Part shown: one piece after another, positions 8,322-16,698 of the stretch
How positions within the stretch are numbered: the first letter of the stretch is position 1
Layout: every line of letters starts with the position of its first letter
Source: an uncultured Flavobacteriales bacterium
GTDB taxonomy: Bacteria; Bacteroidota; Bacteroidia; Flavobacteriales_D; Sanyastnellaceae
Assembly (NCBI GenBank): GCA_905479115.1
Contig: CAJQLF010000048.1
Location: 1-64,000, forward strand
Reading direction: 5' to 3'
DNA length: 64,000 nt
Program-made: the position numbers and the translations under genes
The notes under the pieces: generated by a model
Seen by the model: only the letters and a program-made list of their open reading frames with translations
Database searches by the model: none
What the model was told of the DNA's origin: nothing

Positions 8322-9560
8322 TCACAGATGGATCGCCCCAGGATCATCGAGCCTCTTTCTAAACACGAACAAAACAACAAAGCCGAACAAGCCAAAAGCT
8401 GCGGCCACTCCATATAAAGATGGGATGAGCGTAATATCTCCTTGAAATTGATATCCCGAAAACACCGCTCCCACCCCAATTCCTATCTCCAGCGACATCA
8501 ACATGGTGCCCATCGCCAGTGCAACACGGCCAGGCTTGGCAAGGTCCGCGGTCCAAGCCATAATAGCCGGCATGTTGATTCCTATCGACATTCCATAAAC
8601 AATCCCTGCCAACGCCGCAGTCCATTTTGACTCTGCTATCGACAAGCCAAACATGCCCGCTGCAAGCATCGCTCCGCCAATGAGCAAAAGGGGCACTCGA
8701 CCATACCGATCAGAGGCGCGTCCCGCAATGAGTCGCATAGAAATCGAAGCCGCAACAATAATGGTATTGAACGTGCCTTTGTATACGTAGCCCAACGAAC
8801 CGACAAAATCCGGTGAAATCGTCAAAAAGGTGCCAAAAGCGAAAGCGACTGGGAGCAAGGCCAAGGCCGCTGGCCAGGACGACCAATCCACCACTCCACC
8901 TTTAAATACATTCAAGTCCGACCATTCGACCTTGCGACCACGGGGCAGCGTCTCAGGCAGACGCAAGGTCATCAGCAAGGCTATCAAGCCCAACAGCGTA
9001 GAGGCTATGAACATGGCATTGTACCCGTATTCAACGGTGAGCCAACTCCCAATGGCTGGCCCTCCTGCCATTCCGGCATTTCCTGCCACCCCCAAATATC
9101 CCAAGGCTTCGCCCCGGCGTTTGAGCGGCGTAATGTCCGTCAAAAGTGCCGTCGTACCGGTCGGCCTGAACCCCGTGCTCATGCCGTGCACCAACCTCAA
9201 CGCCAAAAACATCCACACCGCAACGGGCACCCCGCTCCACATCACCTCGTTCCGAATTGCCCCAACAGCGATGTAGGCCAAACCAGCCAACATCGTAACC
9301 CACGTGCCAAAAAGCATGACGGGTCTTCGCCCTGCTCGATCGGCGATGCGACCGCTCAGGAAACGCGAAGCAAATGCCCCAACTGTGAACAGGCCGACAA
9401 TCCATCCGATTAGATCTGGCCGACCCAGTCCTGCCAGAAACCCGGGAAGCTCCGGCATGATCATGCCAAAGCTCGCCATGAACAGCACCGTGCTCGTGCA
9501 CAAAATCCAAAAATGGGAAGAGAACATTTGGGTGTTCTCGGGTGCTGATTGATGGCTCAC
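8322..9560 (-). CDS. MFS transporter
   Basis: A 412-residue major facilitator superfamily permease with about twelve hydrophobic segments. The cytoplasmic loop 2-3 signature GRIADRAGRRPVM is intact, and the matching loop 8-9 element GRASDRYGRVPLL lies in the second half. It resembles drug/sugar efflux MFS proteins; the substrate cannot be read from the sequence. The start is a GTG at 9560, because no ATG precedes the conserved first helix. It diverges from the next gene across only 35 bp, and a TACCTTTG box sits 7 nt before the GTG. Confidence 0.85.
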   Translation of the reverse strand: MSHQSAPENTQMFSSHFWILCTSTVLFMASFGMIMPELPGFLAGLGRPDLIGWIVGLFTVGAFASRFLSGRIADRAGRRPVMLFGTWVTMLAGLAYIAVGAIRNEVMWSGVPVAVWMFLALRLVHGMSTGFRPTGTTALLTDITPLKRRGEALGYLGVAGNAGMAGGPAIGSWLTVEYGYNAMFIASTLLGLIALLMTLRLPETLPRGRKVEWSDLNVFKGGVVDWSSWPAALALLPVAFAFGTFLTISPDFVGSLGYVYKGTFNTIIVAASISMRLIAGRASDRYGRVPLLLIGGAMLAAGMFGLSIAESKWTAALAGIVYGMSIGINMPAIMAWTADLAKPGRVALAMGTMLMSLEIGIGVGAVFSGYQFQGDITLIPSLYGVAAAFGLFGFVVLFVFRKRLDDPGAIHL

Positions 9561-9591
9561 TTGGCGGCAAAGGTACCCCCGCTTATCTTGG
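9561..9591 (+). promoter_or_regulatory. promoter of the 9596 gene (TTGG / TATCTTGG)
   Basis: TTGG at 9561-9564 and TATCTTGG at 9584-9591 are separated by 19 nt, the usual Bacteroidota spacing. The -7 box has one mismatch to TAnnTTTG and ends 4 nt before the ATG. It is interlocked with the divergent MFS promoter. Confidence 0.5.
9568..9575 (-). promoter_or_regulatory. -7 box abutting the MFS start codon
   Basis: TACCTTTG on the minus strand, 7 nt before the GTG start, matches TAnnTTTG exactly. A TTCTG at 9592-9596 lies 16 nt further upstream, inside the start of the divergent gene, and could be a poor -33 element. Confidence 0.55.
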
Positions 9592-9595
9592 CAGA

Positions 9596-10003
9596 ATGGA
9601 ATATCCAGCGAAAGTTTTATTGGCGTGGGGAGAAGCTATATCTGGCAACGAAGAGATTCGAGATTGGCTTATGGCCAATAAGTATCCTGAACTCGCATTG
9701 ACCTGCCATGCGCTGTATCATGTGGAATCTGCTCGTTCCTGGCTCCTCGCCAATGGTCAGCCTCATCTCATGGCCTTGGTCCGGGGTTCAGAAGGCGATG
9801 CGCGTGCGGTTGAATGGTTGGATAAATTCGGTTACAATTACCTCAAAGATGTCGCCCTCGGCGCCGACAACGACGACGAAGCTGTCAAGCGTCTTTTGCA
9901 ACTAGACCAAAGGGAATGGGCGGGTATCGCATTGAAAATTAGGGCGGTCAAGAACCAGATTGAGGCGGACAACAATGACATGCACCGCATTTCGCGCACT
10001 TAA
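9596..10003 (+). CDS. conserved-looking hypothetical protein, all-alpha
   Basis: A 135-residue protein beginning MEYPAKVLLAWGEAISGNEEIRDWL. It is soluble and apparently helical, with loosely repeated segments around W/L residues (IRDWLMANKYPELA, ARSWLLANGQPHLM, AVEWLDKFGYNYLK) that look like three short helical-hairpin repeats. No signal peptide or catalytic motif is visible, and I do not recognise a named family. It is convergent with, and overlaps by 4 nt, the M16 peptidase gene. Confidence 0.7.
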   Translation: MEYPAKVLLAWGEAISGNEEIRDWLMANKYPELALTCHALYHVESARSWLLANGQPHLMALVRGSEGDARAVEWLDKFGYNYLKDVALGADNDDEAVKRLLQLDQREWAGIALKIRAVKNQIEADNNDMHRISRT

Positions 10004-11271
10004 TTCTCGTAAACCAAGTGACTCCAAGCTGTGTCGTCGAGTACTTCGTTGGCCAAGCGCAGCACATCTTCAGCCGTAATGGCCTCGATGGCTGCAAATA
10101 CGGACTCCAATCGCTCCACCCGGTCGTAGAGTAAATAGCTCTTGCCCAAACTTGTCATCACGCTGTTGCCAGAATCTTGAGAGAGTGCCACGTGGCCTAC
10201 GATTTGCTGCTTGATGTCGTGCAATTGACGCACTCCAAGTTTTTTGTCGCGTAAACCCTTCAATTCTTTTCGCACCAGAGATTCAGCGCGCTTGTGCAAG
10301 CGCTTATCTGTGCCAAAGTAAATGCTGAAGACCCCGACGTCACTGTATGGGGAATAAGCACACTCAATGTTGTACGCCATACCGTGCTTTTCTCGCACAT
10401 TGAGGCTGAGCCGATTGTTCATGGTTGGACCTCCCAGGTGATTCGCCAGCAACGCCAACCCCAAGCGATCTGGATGGTTGCTGCCATGCGTTAGCTGACC
10501 CATAACATGATGCACCTGATGAATGTCTTTCTTCAGACGCAGATCAAACGGCTCACGACCTCCAAATTGCGTTCGATTCAGCGCGGCCACACTCGGTGCG
10601 ACGCGACCAAAATGCTTCTCGCAGTGCCGGAGCACCTTGTTCCAGGGCGTAGCACCAACCGCACTGAAAACCATTTGATTTGGATGGTAATGCCGTTTGA
10701 CAAATTCCTGGATGACCTCGCGGCTCATCGTGGAAACGGATGCCTCATTCCCCAAAATATTCCCGCCCATGGGATGACCTTCAAACAGCCGTTCTTCAAA
10801 TTCATCAAAAATCGAATCCAATGGACTATCCCGGTAAGCATTGAGCTCATCCAAGATAACATCTCGCTCTTTCTTAATCTCATTGGCAGGAAACGTGGCC
10901 TCAAACGTAATGTCCGCAATCAGCTCAATGGCCCGCTCGAGGTGTTGTTCCGAGAAGGCGGCATAGATCCACGTATCCTCCTTGGAGGTGTAAGCATTGA
11001 ATTCTCCTCCCACAGAATCCAATCGATTCAGGATGTGAAAGGCCTTTCTATTCTTGGTCCCCTTGAACAACGTGTGCTCAATAAAGTGAGCAACACCCGC
11101 TTCTCCATTGGCCGCAAGCTCATCCCGTGTGCCGGCATTGATCACCAACCCACAGTGAGTGACCGGTCGATCAACCTGCTTGTAGATGACACGGAATCCA
11201 TTGTCCAATTGAGCCGTATGCAGTTCTTCACTGCCCCAATTTGGGAGGGCACGGTTCAAATTGGGAGCCAT
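10000..11271 (-). CDS. M16 family zinc peptidase
   Basis: A 423-residue insulinase/mitochondrial-processing-peptidase-like protein. The inverted zinc motif HxxEH is His62-x-x-Glu65-His66 in AHFIEHTLFKGT, with the distal ligand Glu142 in VILDELNAYRDSP, so the active site is complete. The C-terminal inactive half carries the usual NVREKHGMAY segment. No signal peptide is visible, which fits the cytoplasmic processing-peptidase-like group of Bacteroidota. It lies 35 bp downstream of the DUF3127 gene on the same strand. Confidence 0.9.
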   Translation of the reverse strand: MAPNLNRALPNWGSEELHTAQLDNGFRVIYKQVDRPVTHCGLVINAGTRDELAANGEAGVAHFIEHTLFKGTKNRKAFHILNRLDSVGGEFNAYTSKEDTWIYAAFSEQHLERAIELIADITFEATFPANEIKKERDVILDELNAYRDSPLDSIFDEFEERLFEGHPMGGNILGNEASVSTMSREVIQEFVKRHYHPNQMVFSAVGATPWNKVLRHCEKHFGRVAPSVAALNRTQFGGREPFDLRLKKDIHQVHHVMGQLTHGSNHPDRLGLALLANHLGGPTMNNRLSLNVREKHGMAYNIECAYSPYSDVGVFSIYFGTDKRLHKRAESLVRKELKGLRDKKLGVRQLHDIKQQIVGHVALSQDSGNSVMTSLGKSYLLYDRVERLESVFAAIEAITAEDVLRLANEVLDDTAWSHLVYEN

Positions 11272-11306
11272 GGATTGGTTGCTAAAGCGGAATTAGAATG
11301 GTACGA

Positions 11307-11678
11307 TCAGAACGGCAAATCGTCCTCGTCGTCTCCGGAAGCAGCCATCGGAGGAACTTCCGGCAATGGTGCATTAGACAAGGACGGAGCCGCGGGTGCT
11401 GCGGGAGTTGCGCCTTGTCCGGGCTCTACCCGCCAGGCATTCAAATCGACATAGAAATTTCCGTTGTACTCGCGTCCACGGATATCGAATTTGACCAATA
11501 CCGCATCGCCCTCGGCGTATTTGGTAACTTGTTCCGTGCGCTCTTTGGCCGCTGTGAACTTAACATCCTGTGGGTATTGATCTTCCGTTGTGATGACGAA
11601 ATCCCGTTTGTAAAACCCACTTGGAAAATCCTGCTGATCGAAGATCTTCTTGATCTTCCCTTTCATTTCAAAACTCAT
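11307..11678 (-). CDS. DUF3127 protein with SSB-like acidic tail
   Basis: A 123-residue protein starting MSFEMKGKIKKIFDQQ. Residues 1-85 are the DUF3127 domain, a short beta-rich module consistent with an OB-type fold (DFVITTEDQYPQDVKFTA, VKFDIRGREYNGNFYVDL). An Ala/Pro-rich linker leads to a C-terminus DDEDDLPF that closely imitates the single-stranded DNA-binding protein tip (D-D-D-[IL]-P-F). In SSB that tip recruits replication and repair partners. An upstream ATG at 11705 would add 9 residues, but a TACCTTCG box lies immediately before the chosen start. Confidence 0.8.
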   Translation of the reverse strand: MSFEMKGKIKKIFDQQDFPSGFYKRDFVITTEDQYPQDVKFTAAKERTEQVTKYAEGDAVLVKFDIRGREYNGNFYVDLNAWRVEPGQGATPAAPAAPSLSNAPLPEVPPMAASGDDEDDLPF

Positions 11679-11682
11679 GGCA

Positions 11683-11690
11683 CGAAGGTA
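11683..11690 (-). promoter_or_regulatory. -7-like box abutting the DUF3127 start
   Basis: TACCTTCG (one mismatch to TAnnTTTG) lies 4 nt before the ATG at 11678. A second candidate, TAAATTTG, lies about 20 nt further upstream. Confidence 0.35.
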
Positions 11691-11732
11691 TTGAGTGGAG
11701 TCCAAATTTAACCCCGCCTTTTTTGTTTTTTG

Positions 11733-12644
11733 TCAACCTAAATTGAACGTAAGCACCGCCTTTAAGGCATTCGCAGCCTCACCTCGTTGAATGCAATCTG
11801 CTGCAAACGTGTGAATGGCGTGCTCCAAGGCTATGCCATCCCCTTCATAATCCATAAACAATTCTGCCAATTCCAGCAGCTTAAAGTCATTGACCTCCGT
11901 CTCGTCGGGCATGTCCAACAAGGCACCCAACTGAGCCAGATCATTTCCCGTAAGCACCTGACTGCGCTGAACCTCCAAAGGCAGCGAATCAACTCCAATT
12001 CCCGGTGCTACGAGCGGTTTGGGCACTTCGAACAAAGCAGCACCAGACGCTCTCACATACGCATTCCCCCCACATCGACCCACCAAGTCCAAGGCATTGG
12101 GATCGGGTTGACCTTGTTCGTTCAGCACATCAGATCGAAAATGCAGCCGTTGGATTTCACAAACCACCAGCTGTCCAGCTCCACCTGTTTCTCCCAATGA
12201 CTCTACCCGGAGAACCTTGCACTCCATTTGAACCGGGCTCTCTGCAACACGCATCGGCTGAACCGTCTCTGATGCCACTGGCGTGAGTCCCGCCTTCGAG
12301 AATTCACTGACTCCACGCGCAAAATCTGCACTGGCCAGAGAGCATTGATGAACCATGGCAAAATCTACCAGATTGATCACGACCTCCGGCACCGCCAAAA
12401 CGTTTTCTAACGTATGCTTGGTGGTGTTGTCCTTCATGCGCCGTGCGGGGCTAAAAATGACCACAGGTGGGTGAGCAGAAAAGACATTGAAGTAGCTGAA
12501 CGGAGCTAAATTGGGCTGACCCGCTGCATCCACCGTGCTCGCAAATGCAATTGGCCGCGGCGCGATTCCCCCCAGCAGCTTCCCGTGCAAATCACGTCCA
12601 TCCAGGGCGGAGGGGTCAAACGATGTAAAGGAATGATGAGCCAT
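11733..12644 (-). CDS. flavin reductase family protein (FMN-binding split barrel)
   Basis: A 303-residue protein whose first two-thirds form a flavin-reductase-like split barrel: LLGGIAPRPIAFASTVD, NLAPFSYFNVFSAHPPVVIFSP and NTLENV-type phosphate-binding residues in TTKHTLENVLAVPE. These proteins bind FMN and use NAD(P)H or act on small molecules. The C-terminal 90 residues are an extra helical segment typical of the longer Bacteroidota members. It begins 16 bp after the purE stop and is probably the last gene of a bifunctional nuclease-purE-flavin reductase unit. Confidence 0.85.
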   Translation of the reverse strand: MAHHSFTSFDPSALDGRDLHGKLLGGIAPRPIAFASTVDAAGQPNLAPFSYFNVFSAHPPVVIFSPARRMKDNTTKHTLENVLAVPEVVINLVDFAMVHQCSLASADFARGVSEFSKAGLTPVASETVQPMRVAESPVQMECKVLRVESLGETGGAGQLVVCEIQRLHFRSDVLNEQGQPDPNALDLVGRCGGNAYVRASGAALFEVPKPLVAPGIGVDSLPLEVQRSQVLTGNDLAQLGALLDMPDETEVNDFKLLELAELFMDYEGDGIALEHAIHTFAADCIQRGEAANALKAVLTFNLG

Positions 12645-12660
12645 CGGTCCTTGAGCTTAC

Positions 12661-13161
12661 TTAGGCGCGATGATTCTCCACTTGTTCAATGGAGTTCATC
12701 ACTTTTTCTTTCAACTCTTCTTTGAAGGCAATCAAACGCTGCGCCACCTGCTCGTCTGAAGTGGCAACGATTTGAGCCGCCAGAATACCTGCATTGCGGC
12801 CACCGTCCAAGGCGACTGTAGCAACGGGAACACCCGCCGGCATTTGCAAAATACTCAGCACTGAATCCCATCCATCAATGGAGTTGCTGCTGTGAATGGG
12901 CACGCCGATGACAGGCAGGTGGGTGAGGGAAGCCGTCATTCCCGGGAGGTGCGCTGCACCACCCGCACCAGCTACAATCACTTGAATTCCTCGGCTCGCT
13001 GCATTCACCGCGTGTTCGACCATTCGCTCCGGAGTGCGGTGGGCGGACACCACGGTCATTTCCCATTGGACGCCCAATTCTTTCAGGACCTCCCCCGTCT
13101 TTTCCATGACGGATAGGTCGCTTGCAGATCCCATGATAATACTGACTCGAGGTACATTCAT
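12661..13161 (-). CDS. purE: 5-(carboxyamino)imidazole ribonucleotide mutase
   Basis: PurE isomerises N5-CAIR to CAIR in purine synthesis. The 166-residue class I enzyme begins MNVPRVSIIMGSASDLSVM, with the substrate-binding GSxSD loop, SAHRTPERM (catalytic His) and GAGGAAHLPGM. An in-frame extension to 13245 lies inside the upstream gene and is not conserved. It starts 4 bp after the bifunctional nuclease stop. No purK is adjacent. Confidence 0.95.
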   Translation of the reverse strand: MNVPRVSIIMGSASDLSVMEKTGEVLKELGVQWEMTVVSAHRTPERMVEHAVNAASRGIQVIVAGAGGAAHLPGMTASLTHLPVIGVPIHSSNSIDGWDSVLSILQMPAGVPVATVALDGGRNAGILAAQIVATSDEQVAQRLIAFKEELKEKVMNSIEQVENHRA

Positions 13162-13165
13162 TCGT

Positions 13166-13765
13166 CTAGGATTCTGATTGAGGCTTTTCGCCCCCTTCAA
13201 TTTGATCTCGCAACCGCGAGGCGAGTTCGTAGTCCTCCCTAGCAATGGCTTGTTTTAATTCCTTCTTCAGCTCTTTTGTTGAGCGTTGCTGGATCTGTTC
13301 TTCCGGATCTTGCTCTAACTCTGCTCCTGCTTCCGCTTCCTCCACACGCTCCATTTCTTCAGGGCCGATACCTGCCATCTTCAAGACGTGCTCAGCGCAA
13401 TAAATGGGACATCCAAAGCGGTAAGCGATGGCCACTGCGTCACTCGGTCGACAGTCAATTTCTTCTTCTTGGTTTCCGGAGACACAGAGCAATTTCGCGA
13501 AAAACACGCCCTCAACCATGTTATAGATGAAAACTTGAGCCACTTGAATATCGAATGTTTCAAGCGCTGATTTGAACAGGTCATGGGTCAACGGTCTCGA
13601 GGCTTTCATTTTCTCGATTTCTATGGCAATGGCTTGTGCTTCTGCTCCGCCAATAACAATCGGAAGCTTTCTTTTTCCCACGACTTCTCCGAGCACCATG
13701 GCGTACGCTCCGGAGGAGGAACCGCTCAAGGCGATATCAGAAACTTCAACTTCTACCTTTTTCAT
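13166..13765 (-). CDS. bifunctional nuclease (DUF151) with C-terminal UVR motif
   Basis: A 199-residue protein. Residues 1-130 are the DUF151/BFN domain (LPIVIGGAEAQAIAIEIEK, SRPLTHDLFKSAL, IDCRPSDAVAIAYRFGCPIY), a family reported to have RNase/DNase activity in plants. After an acidic linker the last 35 residues form a UvrB/UvrC-interaction helix pair (KELKKELKQAIAREDYELA). This combination is known in Bacteroidota. It is followed closely by purE, and a TACCTTTG promoter box lies upstream. Confidence 0.88.
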   Translation of the reverse strand: MKKVEVEVSDIALSGSSSGAYAMVLGEVVGKRKLPIVIGGAEAQAIAIEIEKMKASRPLTHDLFKSALETFDIQVAQVFIYNMVEGVFFAKLLCVSGNQEEEIDCRPSDAVAIAYRFGCPIYCAEHVLKMAGIGPEEMERVEEAEAGAELEQDPEEQIQQRSTKELKKELKQAIAREDYELASRLRDQIEGGEKPQSES

Positions 13766-13781
13766 CTCTGAGACGTTGGAC

Positions 13782-13789
13782 CAAAGGTA
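13782..13789 (-). promoter_or_regulatory. -7 promoter box of the bifunctional nuclease/purE unit
   Basis: TACCTTTG on the minus strand, 16 nt before the ATG at 13765, is an exact TAnnTTTG match inside the 39-bp gap after etfA. Confidence 0.5.
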
Positions 13790-13804
13790 CGGACTCCATC
13801 GCGA

Positions 13805-14749
13805 TTAGCTGTTCAGCGCTTTGATTGCCGCTGTCAATTTGGGCAAAACTTCAAAAGCATCTCCCACGATTCCGTAATCAGCAGCCTTAAAAAATGGAGC
13901 CTCTGGATCGGTATTAATGACCACAATAACCTTGGACTGATTGACCCCCGCCAAGTGCTGAATCGCACCAGAAATGCCGGCTGCGATGTACAAATTTGGA
14001 CGGATCGTGATGCCCGTTTGTCCAACGTGCTCATGGTGAGGGCGCCAACCAATATCGGAAACGGGACGTGAGCATGCCGTGGTAGCACCGAGTGACTGTG
14101 CAAGATCCTCCACAATGCCCCAATTTTCAGGCCCCTTCAAGCCTCTTCCTGCGCTCACAACGAGATCAGCTTCTGGCAACGGCACTTGTCCGTCTGCACT
14201 TGCAGCCTCAAACCCTTGAATCACCTCTTTTGCTGCACCCAATTCTGCCGAGAATGATTCGGTAGAGGCACCTTCTCCATCAGAAGAAATTCCAAATGCA
14301 TTGGGCGTGATGGTGTAAACCGATTTCTCGGTTGACACTTCTACATCCGCCATCGCCTTTCCAGAAAATACATTTTTGCGAACTGCCCCATTTTTGGGCA
14401 ATTCGGTTACACCAGCGACTAGACCAGCTTCCAGACGCACTGCCACTCGAGGGGCCACTGCTCGGCCAAAAGGATCATGGCTCGCAACGACGGCATTTGA
14501 ACCAACAAACTCCGTTGCGGCCGTCGCCAACTTTGCCCATTGACCGCTGTCCGTCACCTCCTCTGCGTAGTGAAGTATTCGCCCCACTCCAGTGGCACCT
14601 AAAGCATCTAAGTTGCTCAACGGACCGGCAATAATTGCGACCGCCTCGTCACCCGTCGAACGCGCCCATGCAGAAGCATAACTCGCCGCTTCCAATCCAG
14701 CCTTCGTTGCGGCTCCATTTTTTGTTGAAATAATTGCTAAAACTGACAT
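13805..14749 (-). CDS. etfA: electron transfer flavoprotein alpha subunit
   Basis: EtfA pairs with EtfB to carry electrons from acyl-CoA dehydrogenases to the quinone pool. The 314 residues match the family. The C-terminal FAD-binding domain shows VVSAGRGLKGPENWGIVEDLA, ACSRPVSDIGW, HEHVGQTG, NLYIAAGISGAIQHLAG and VVINTDPEAPFF. Its ATG is 3 bp after the etfB stop. Confidence 0.95.
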   Translation of the reverse strand: MSVLAIISTKNGAATKAGLEAASYASAWARSTGDEAVAIIAGPLSNLDALGATGVGRILHYAEEVTDSGQWAKLATAATEFVGSNAVVASHDPFGRAVAPRVAVRLEAGLVAGVTELPKNGAVRKNVFSGKAMADVEVSTEKSVYTITPNAFGISSDGEGASTESFSAELGAAKEVIQGFEAASADGQVPLPEADLVVSAGRGLKGPENWGIVEDLAQSLGATTACSRPVSDIGWRPHHEHVGQTGITIRPNLYIAAGISGAIQHLAGVNQSKVIVVINTDPEAPFFKAADYGIVGDAFEVLPKLTAAIKALNS

Positions 14750-14752
14750 GGC

Positions 14753-15490
14753 TTAAATGGCTTTGGCTTCTTCACGAAGCAAACGAATGAGTTCTTCTGG
14801 TCGGTCGGCATCGACCATTTTGCAAGCACCTTTCTCGGGGGGCAAAGTGAACTGACTAATGGCCGTTGCTGATGTCGATTCAGCTGATTCAACCGCCAAT
14901 GGTTTGGTTCGTGCCGACATAATGCCCCGCATGTTAGGAATGCGTTGCTCTGCCATTCCTTTGGCAGCACTGAGCACAAATGGACACTCAATTCCCACCA
15001 CTTCCTCTCCTCCTGCTGCTTCTCGCTTTAAAGTCGCTTGGCTTCCAGCCACATCCAAGTGAGTAGCATTGGAAACAAATCCACAATCCAACATTTCCGC
15101 CACCATCGCTGGAACAACGGCACCGTTGTGATCAATGGTCTCCTTGCCGCATAAAATGATGTCGTAGCCTCCGCTGCGGGCTTGGTCGGCAATCAGCCGG
15201 GCAACCTGCATCGCATCCGTTGGTTTCACATCAACACGTATGGCGTCATCAGCACCAATGGCCAGGGCCTTCCGAATAACAGGATCGCACCCTGCCTCGC
15301 CGACGGTCAACGTGGTTACGGTTCCCCCGTGTTTTTCTTTCAGTTCGATGGCGCGCACAAGGGCGTACCATTCATCGTATGGATTGACGATATACTGCAC
15401 CCCTGATGAATCGAATTCTGTGTTGCCATTGGTAAAGGCAATTCGACTCGTTGTATCAGGTGCTTGGCTAATGCAAACGAGTAATTTCAT
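14753..15490 (-). CDS. etfB: electron transfer flavoprotein beta subunit
   Basis: A 245-residue EtfB (MKLLVCISQAPDTTSRIAF) that binds AMP and holds the FAD domain of EtfA. Family motifs are VNPYDEWYALVRAIELKE, DLVIAGKET-like IILCGKETIDHNG, and the C-terminal PNMRGIMSARTKPL. An ATG five codons upstream is rejected because a TACATTTG promoter box overlaps that region. The order etfB-etfA with a 3-bp gap indicates one mRNA. Confidence 0.95.
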   Translation of the reverse strand: MKLLVCISQAPDTTSRIAFTNGNTEFDSSGVQYIVNPYDEWYALVRAIELKEKHGGTVTTLTVGEAGCDPVIRKALAIGADDAIRVDVKPTDAMQVARLIADQARSGGYDIILCGKETIDHNGAVVPAMVAEMLDCGFVSNATHLDVAGSQATLKREAAGGEEVVGIECPFVLSAAKGMAEQRIPNMRGIMSARTKPLAVESAESTSATAISQFTLPPEKGACKMVDADRPEELIRLLREEAKAI

Positions 15491-15494
15491 AGCG

Positions 15495-15502
15495 CAAATG
15501 TA
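15495..15502 (-). promoter_or_regulatory. etfB: -7 box abutting the etfB start codon
   Basis: TACATTTG is an exact TAnnTTTG match ending 4 nt before the etfB ATG (spacer CGCT). If it is used, transcription would begin at or within a few bases of the start codon. Confidence 0.55.
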
Positions 15503-15607
15503 CACTTTCCACGGCCAAAATATGCGCTAGTTTCCTTTGCATGCATCATTATTTTCGGATTCATTCGAAGAAGAAATTCCACCAAAATCGATAGATAAAG
15601 CTCAAGA

Positions 15608-15638
15608 TTTTGTTCCATTGTTTGTTGACTTATCTTTG
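15608..15638 (+). promoter_or_regulatory. full promoter of the pyruvate dehydrogenase beta gene
   Basis: TTTTG at 15608-15612 and TATCTTTG at 15631-15638 are 18 nt apart, the best two-part Bacteroidota promoter in the window. It leaves a leader of about 20 nt before the ATG at 15664. Confidence 0.7.
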
Positions 15639-15663
15639 CCGACCAATTCAAAAGGGTACACGC

Positions 15664-16644
15664 ATGCGCGAAGTTCAATACAGACAAGCAGTGGCTGAAG
15701 CCATGAGCGAGGAAATGCGACGGGATTCCAGCGTCTTTTTGATGGGGGAGGAAGTCGCAGAATACAACGGAGCCTACAAAGCCTCCAAAGGGATGTTGGA
15801 TGAATTCGGTCCTGAACGCGTGATTGACACGCCCATTGCAGAACTTGGATTTTCGGGAATCGCCGTAGGAGCGGCGATGAACGGACTTCGTCCCATTGTT
15901 GAATTCATGACATGGAATTTTGCCGTTTTGGCGGCCGACCAAATCATCAACCACGCAGCCAAAATGCTGCAGATGAGTGGAGGACAGTACAACGTGCCCA
16001 TTGTATTCCGCGGACCAAATGGAACCGCAGGTCAATTGGGAGCAACCCACAGTCAAGCATTTGAATCGATGTACGCCTCCATTCCTGGACTTAAGGTCGT
16101 CACGCCATTCACACCATACGAAGCTAAGGGCCTTATCAAGAGCGCTATTCGAGATAACGACCCCGTTTTGGTGATGGAAAGTGAGAAGATGTACGGTGAT
16201 AAGGGCCTGATCCCGGATGGCGAATTTCTCGTTCCAATTGGAAAAGCGAACATCCGTCGCAAGGGAGATGCGTGTACAATTGTGTCATTCGGAAAGATCT
16301 TAAAAACGGTCCACGAGGCTGCAGACCAATTGGAAAAGGAAGGCATCGAGGTAGAGATTATAGACTTGGTGACCATCCGCCCGCTGGACTTGGATACCAT
16401 TATCCAGAGTGTTCAAAAGACCAACCGCCTCATTATTGTAGAAGAGAGCTTTCCTGTTGCGAGCATCAGCAGTGAAATCGCCTATCGGGTTCAGCGAAAC
16501 GCCTTTGATTCGTTGGATGCTCCCATTGTGCGTCTCTGCCAATCGGACACCCCTTTCGCCTTCTCTCCTCCCCTTATCGATGAAGCGTTGCCGCAGGTAA
16601 AGGACATCATGGATGCCGTAAAAAGTGTAGCTTACGTCGCCTGA
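15664..16644 (+). CDS. pyruvate dehydrogenase complex E1 beta subunit
   Basis: A 326-residue thiamine-diphosphate-dependent E1 beta chain, beginning MREVQYRQAVAEAMSEEM. EEVAEYNGAYKASKG, the conserved D-T-P-I-A-E-L-G-F segment, MTWNFAVLAADQIINHAAKM and FRGPNG are the usual PDH beta motifs. It should oxidatively decarboxylate pyruvate (or a branched 2-oxo acid) with an alpha chain and lipoyl E2 encoded elsewhere. An earlier start at 15610 overlaps the promoter and was rejected. Confidence 0.92.
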   Translation: MREVQYRQAVAEAMSEEMRRDSSVFLMGEEVAEYNGAYKASKGMLDEFGPERVIDTPIAELGFSGIAVGAAMNGLRPIVEFMTWNFAVLAADQIINHAAKMLQMSGGQYNVPIVFRGPNGTAGQLGATHSQAFESMYASIPGLKVVTPFTPYEAKGLIKSAIRDNDPVLVMESEKMYGDKGLIPDGEFLVPIGKANIRRKGDACTIVSFGKILKTVHEAADQLEKEGIEVEIIDLVTIRPLDLDTIIQSVQKTNRLIIVEESFPVASISSEIAYRVQRNAFDSLDAPIVRLCQSDTPFAFSPPLIDEALPQVKDIMDAVKSVAYVA

Positions 16645-16698
16645 GGCGAATTATTTTAAAAAAACAACCGCGCTCTCTAGCGCATATAGATTAATACA

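Noticed and set aside
16637-16683. Hairpins TCGCC-TGA-GGCGA and GCGCT-CTCT-AGCGC between the PDH beta gene and hppA
   Set aside because: Stems are only 5 bp; the first spans the stop codon and is followed by a weak T stretch, the second has none. Not enough for a confident terminator call.
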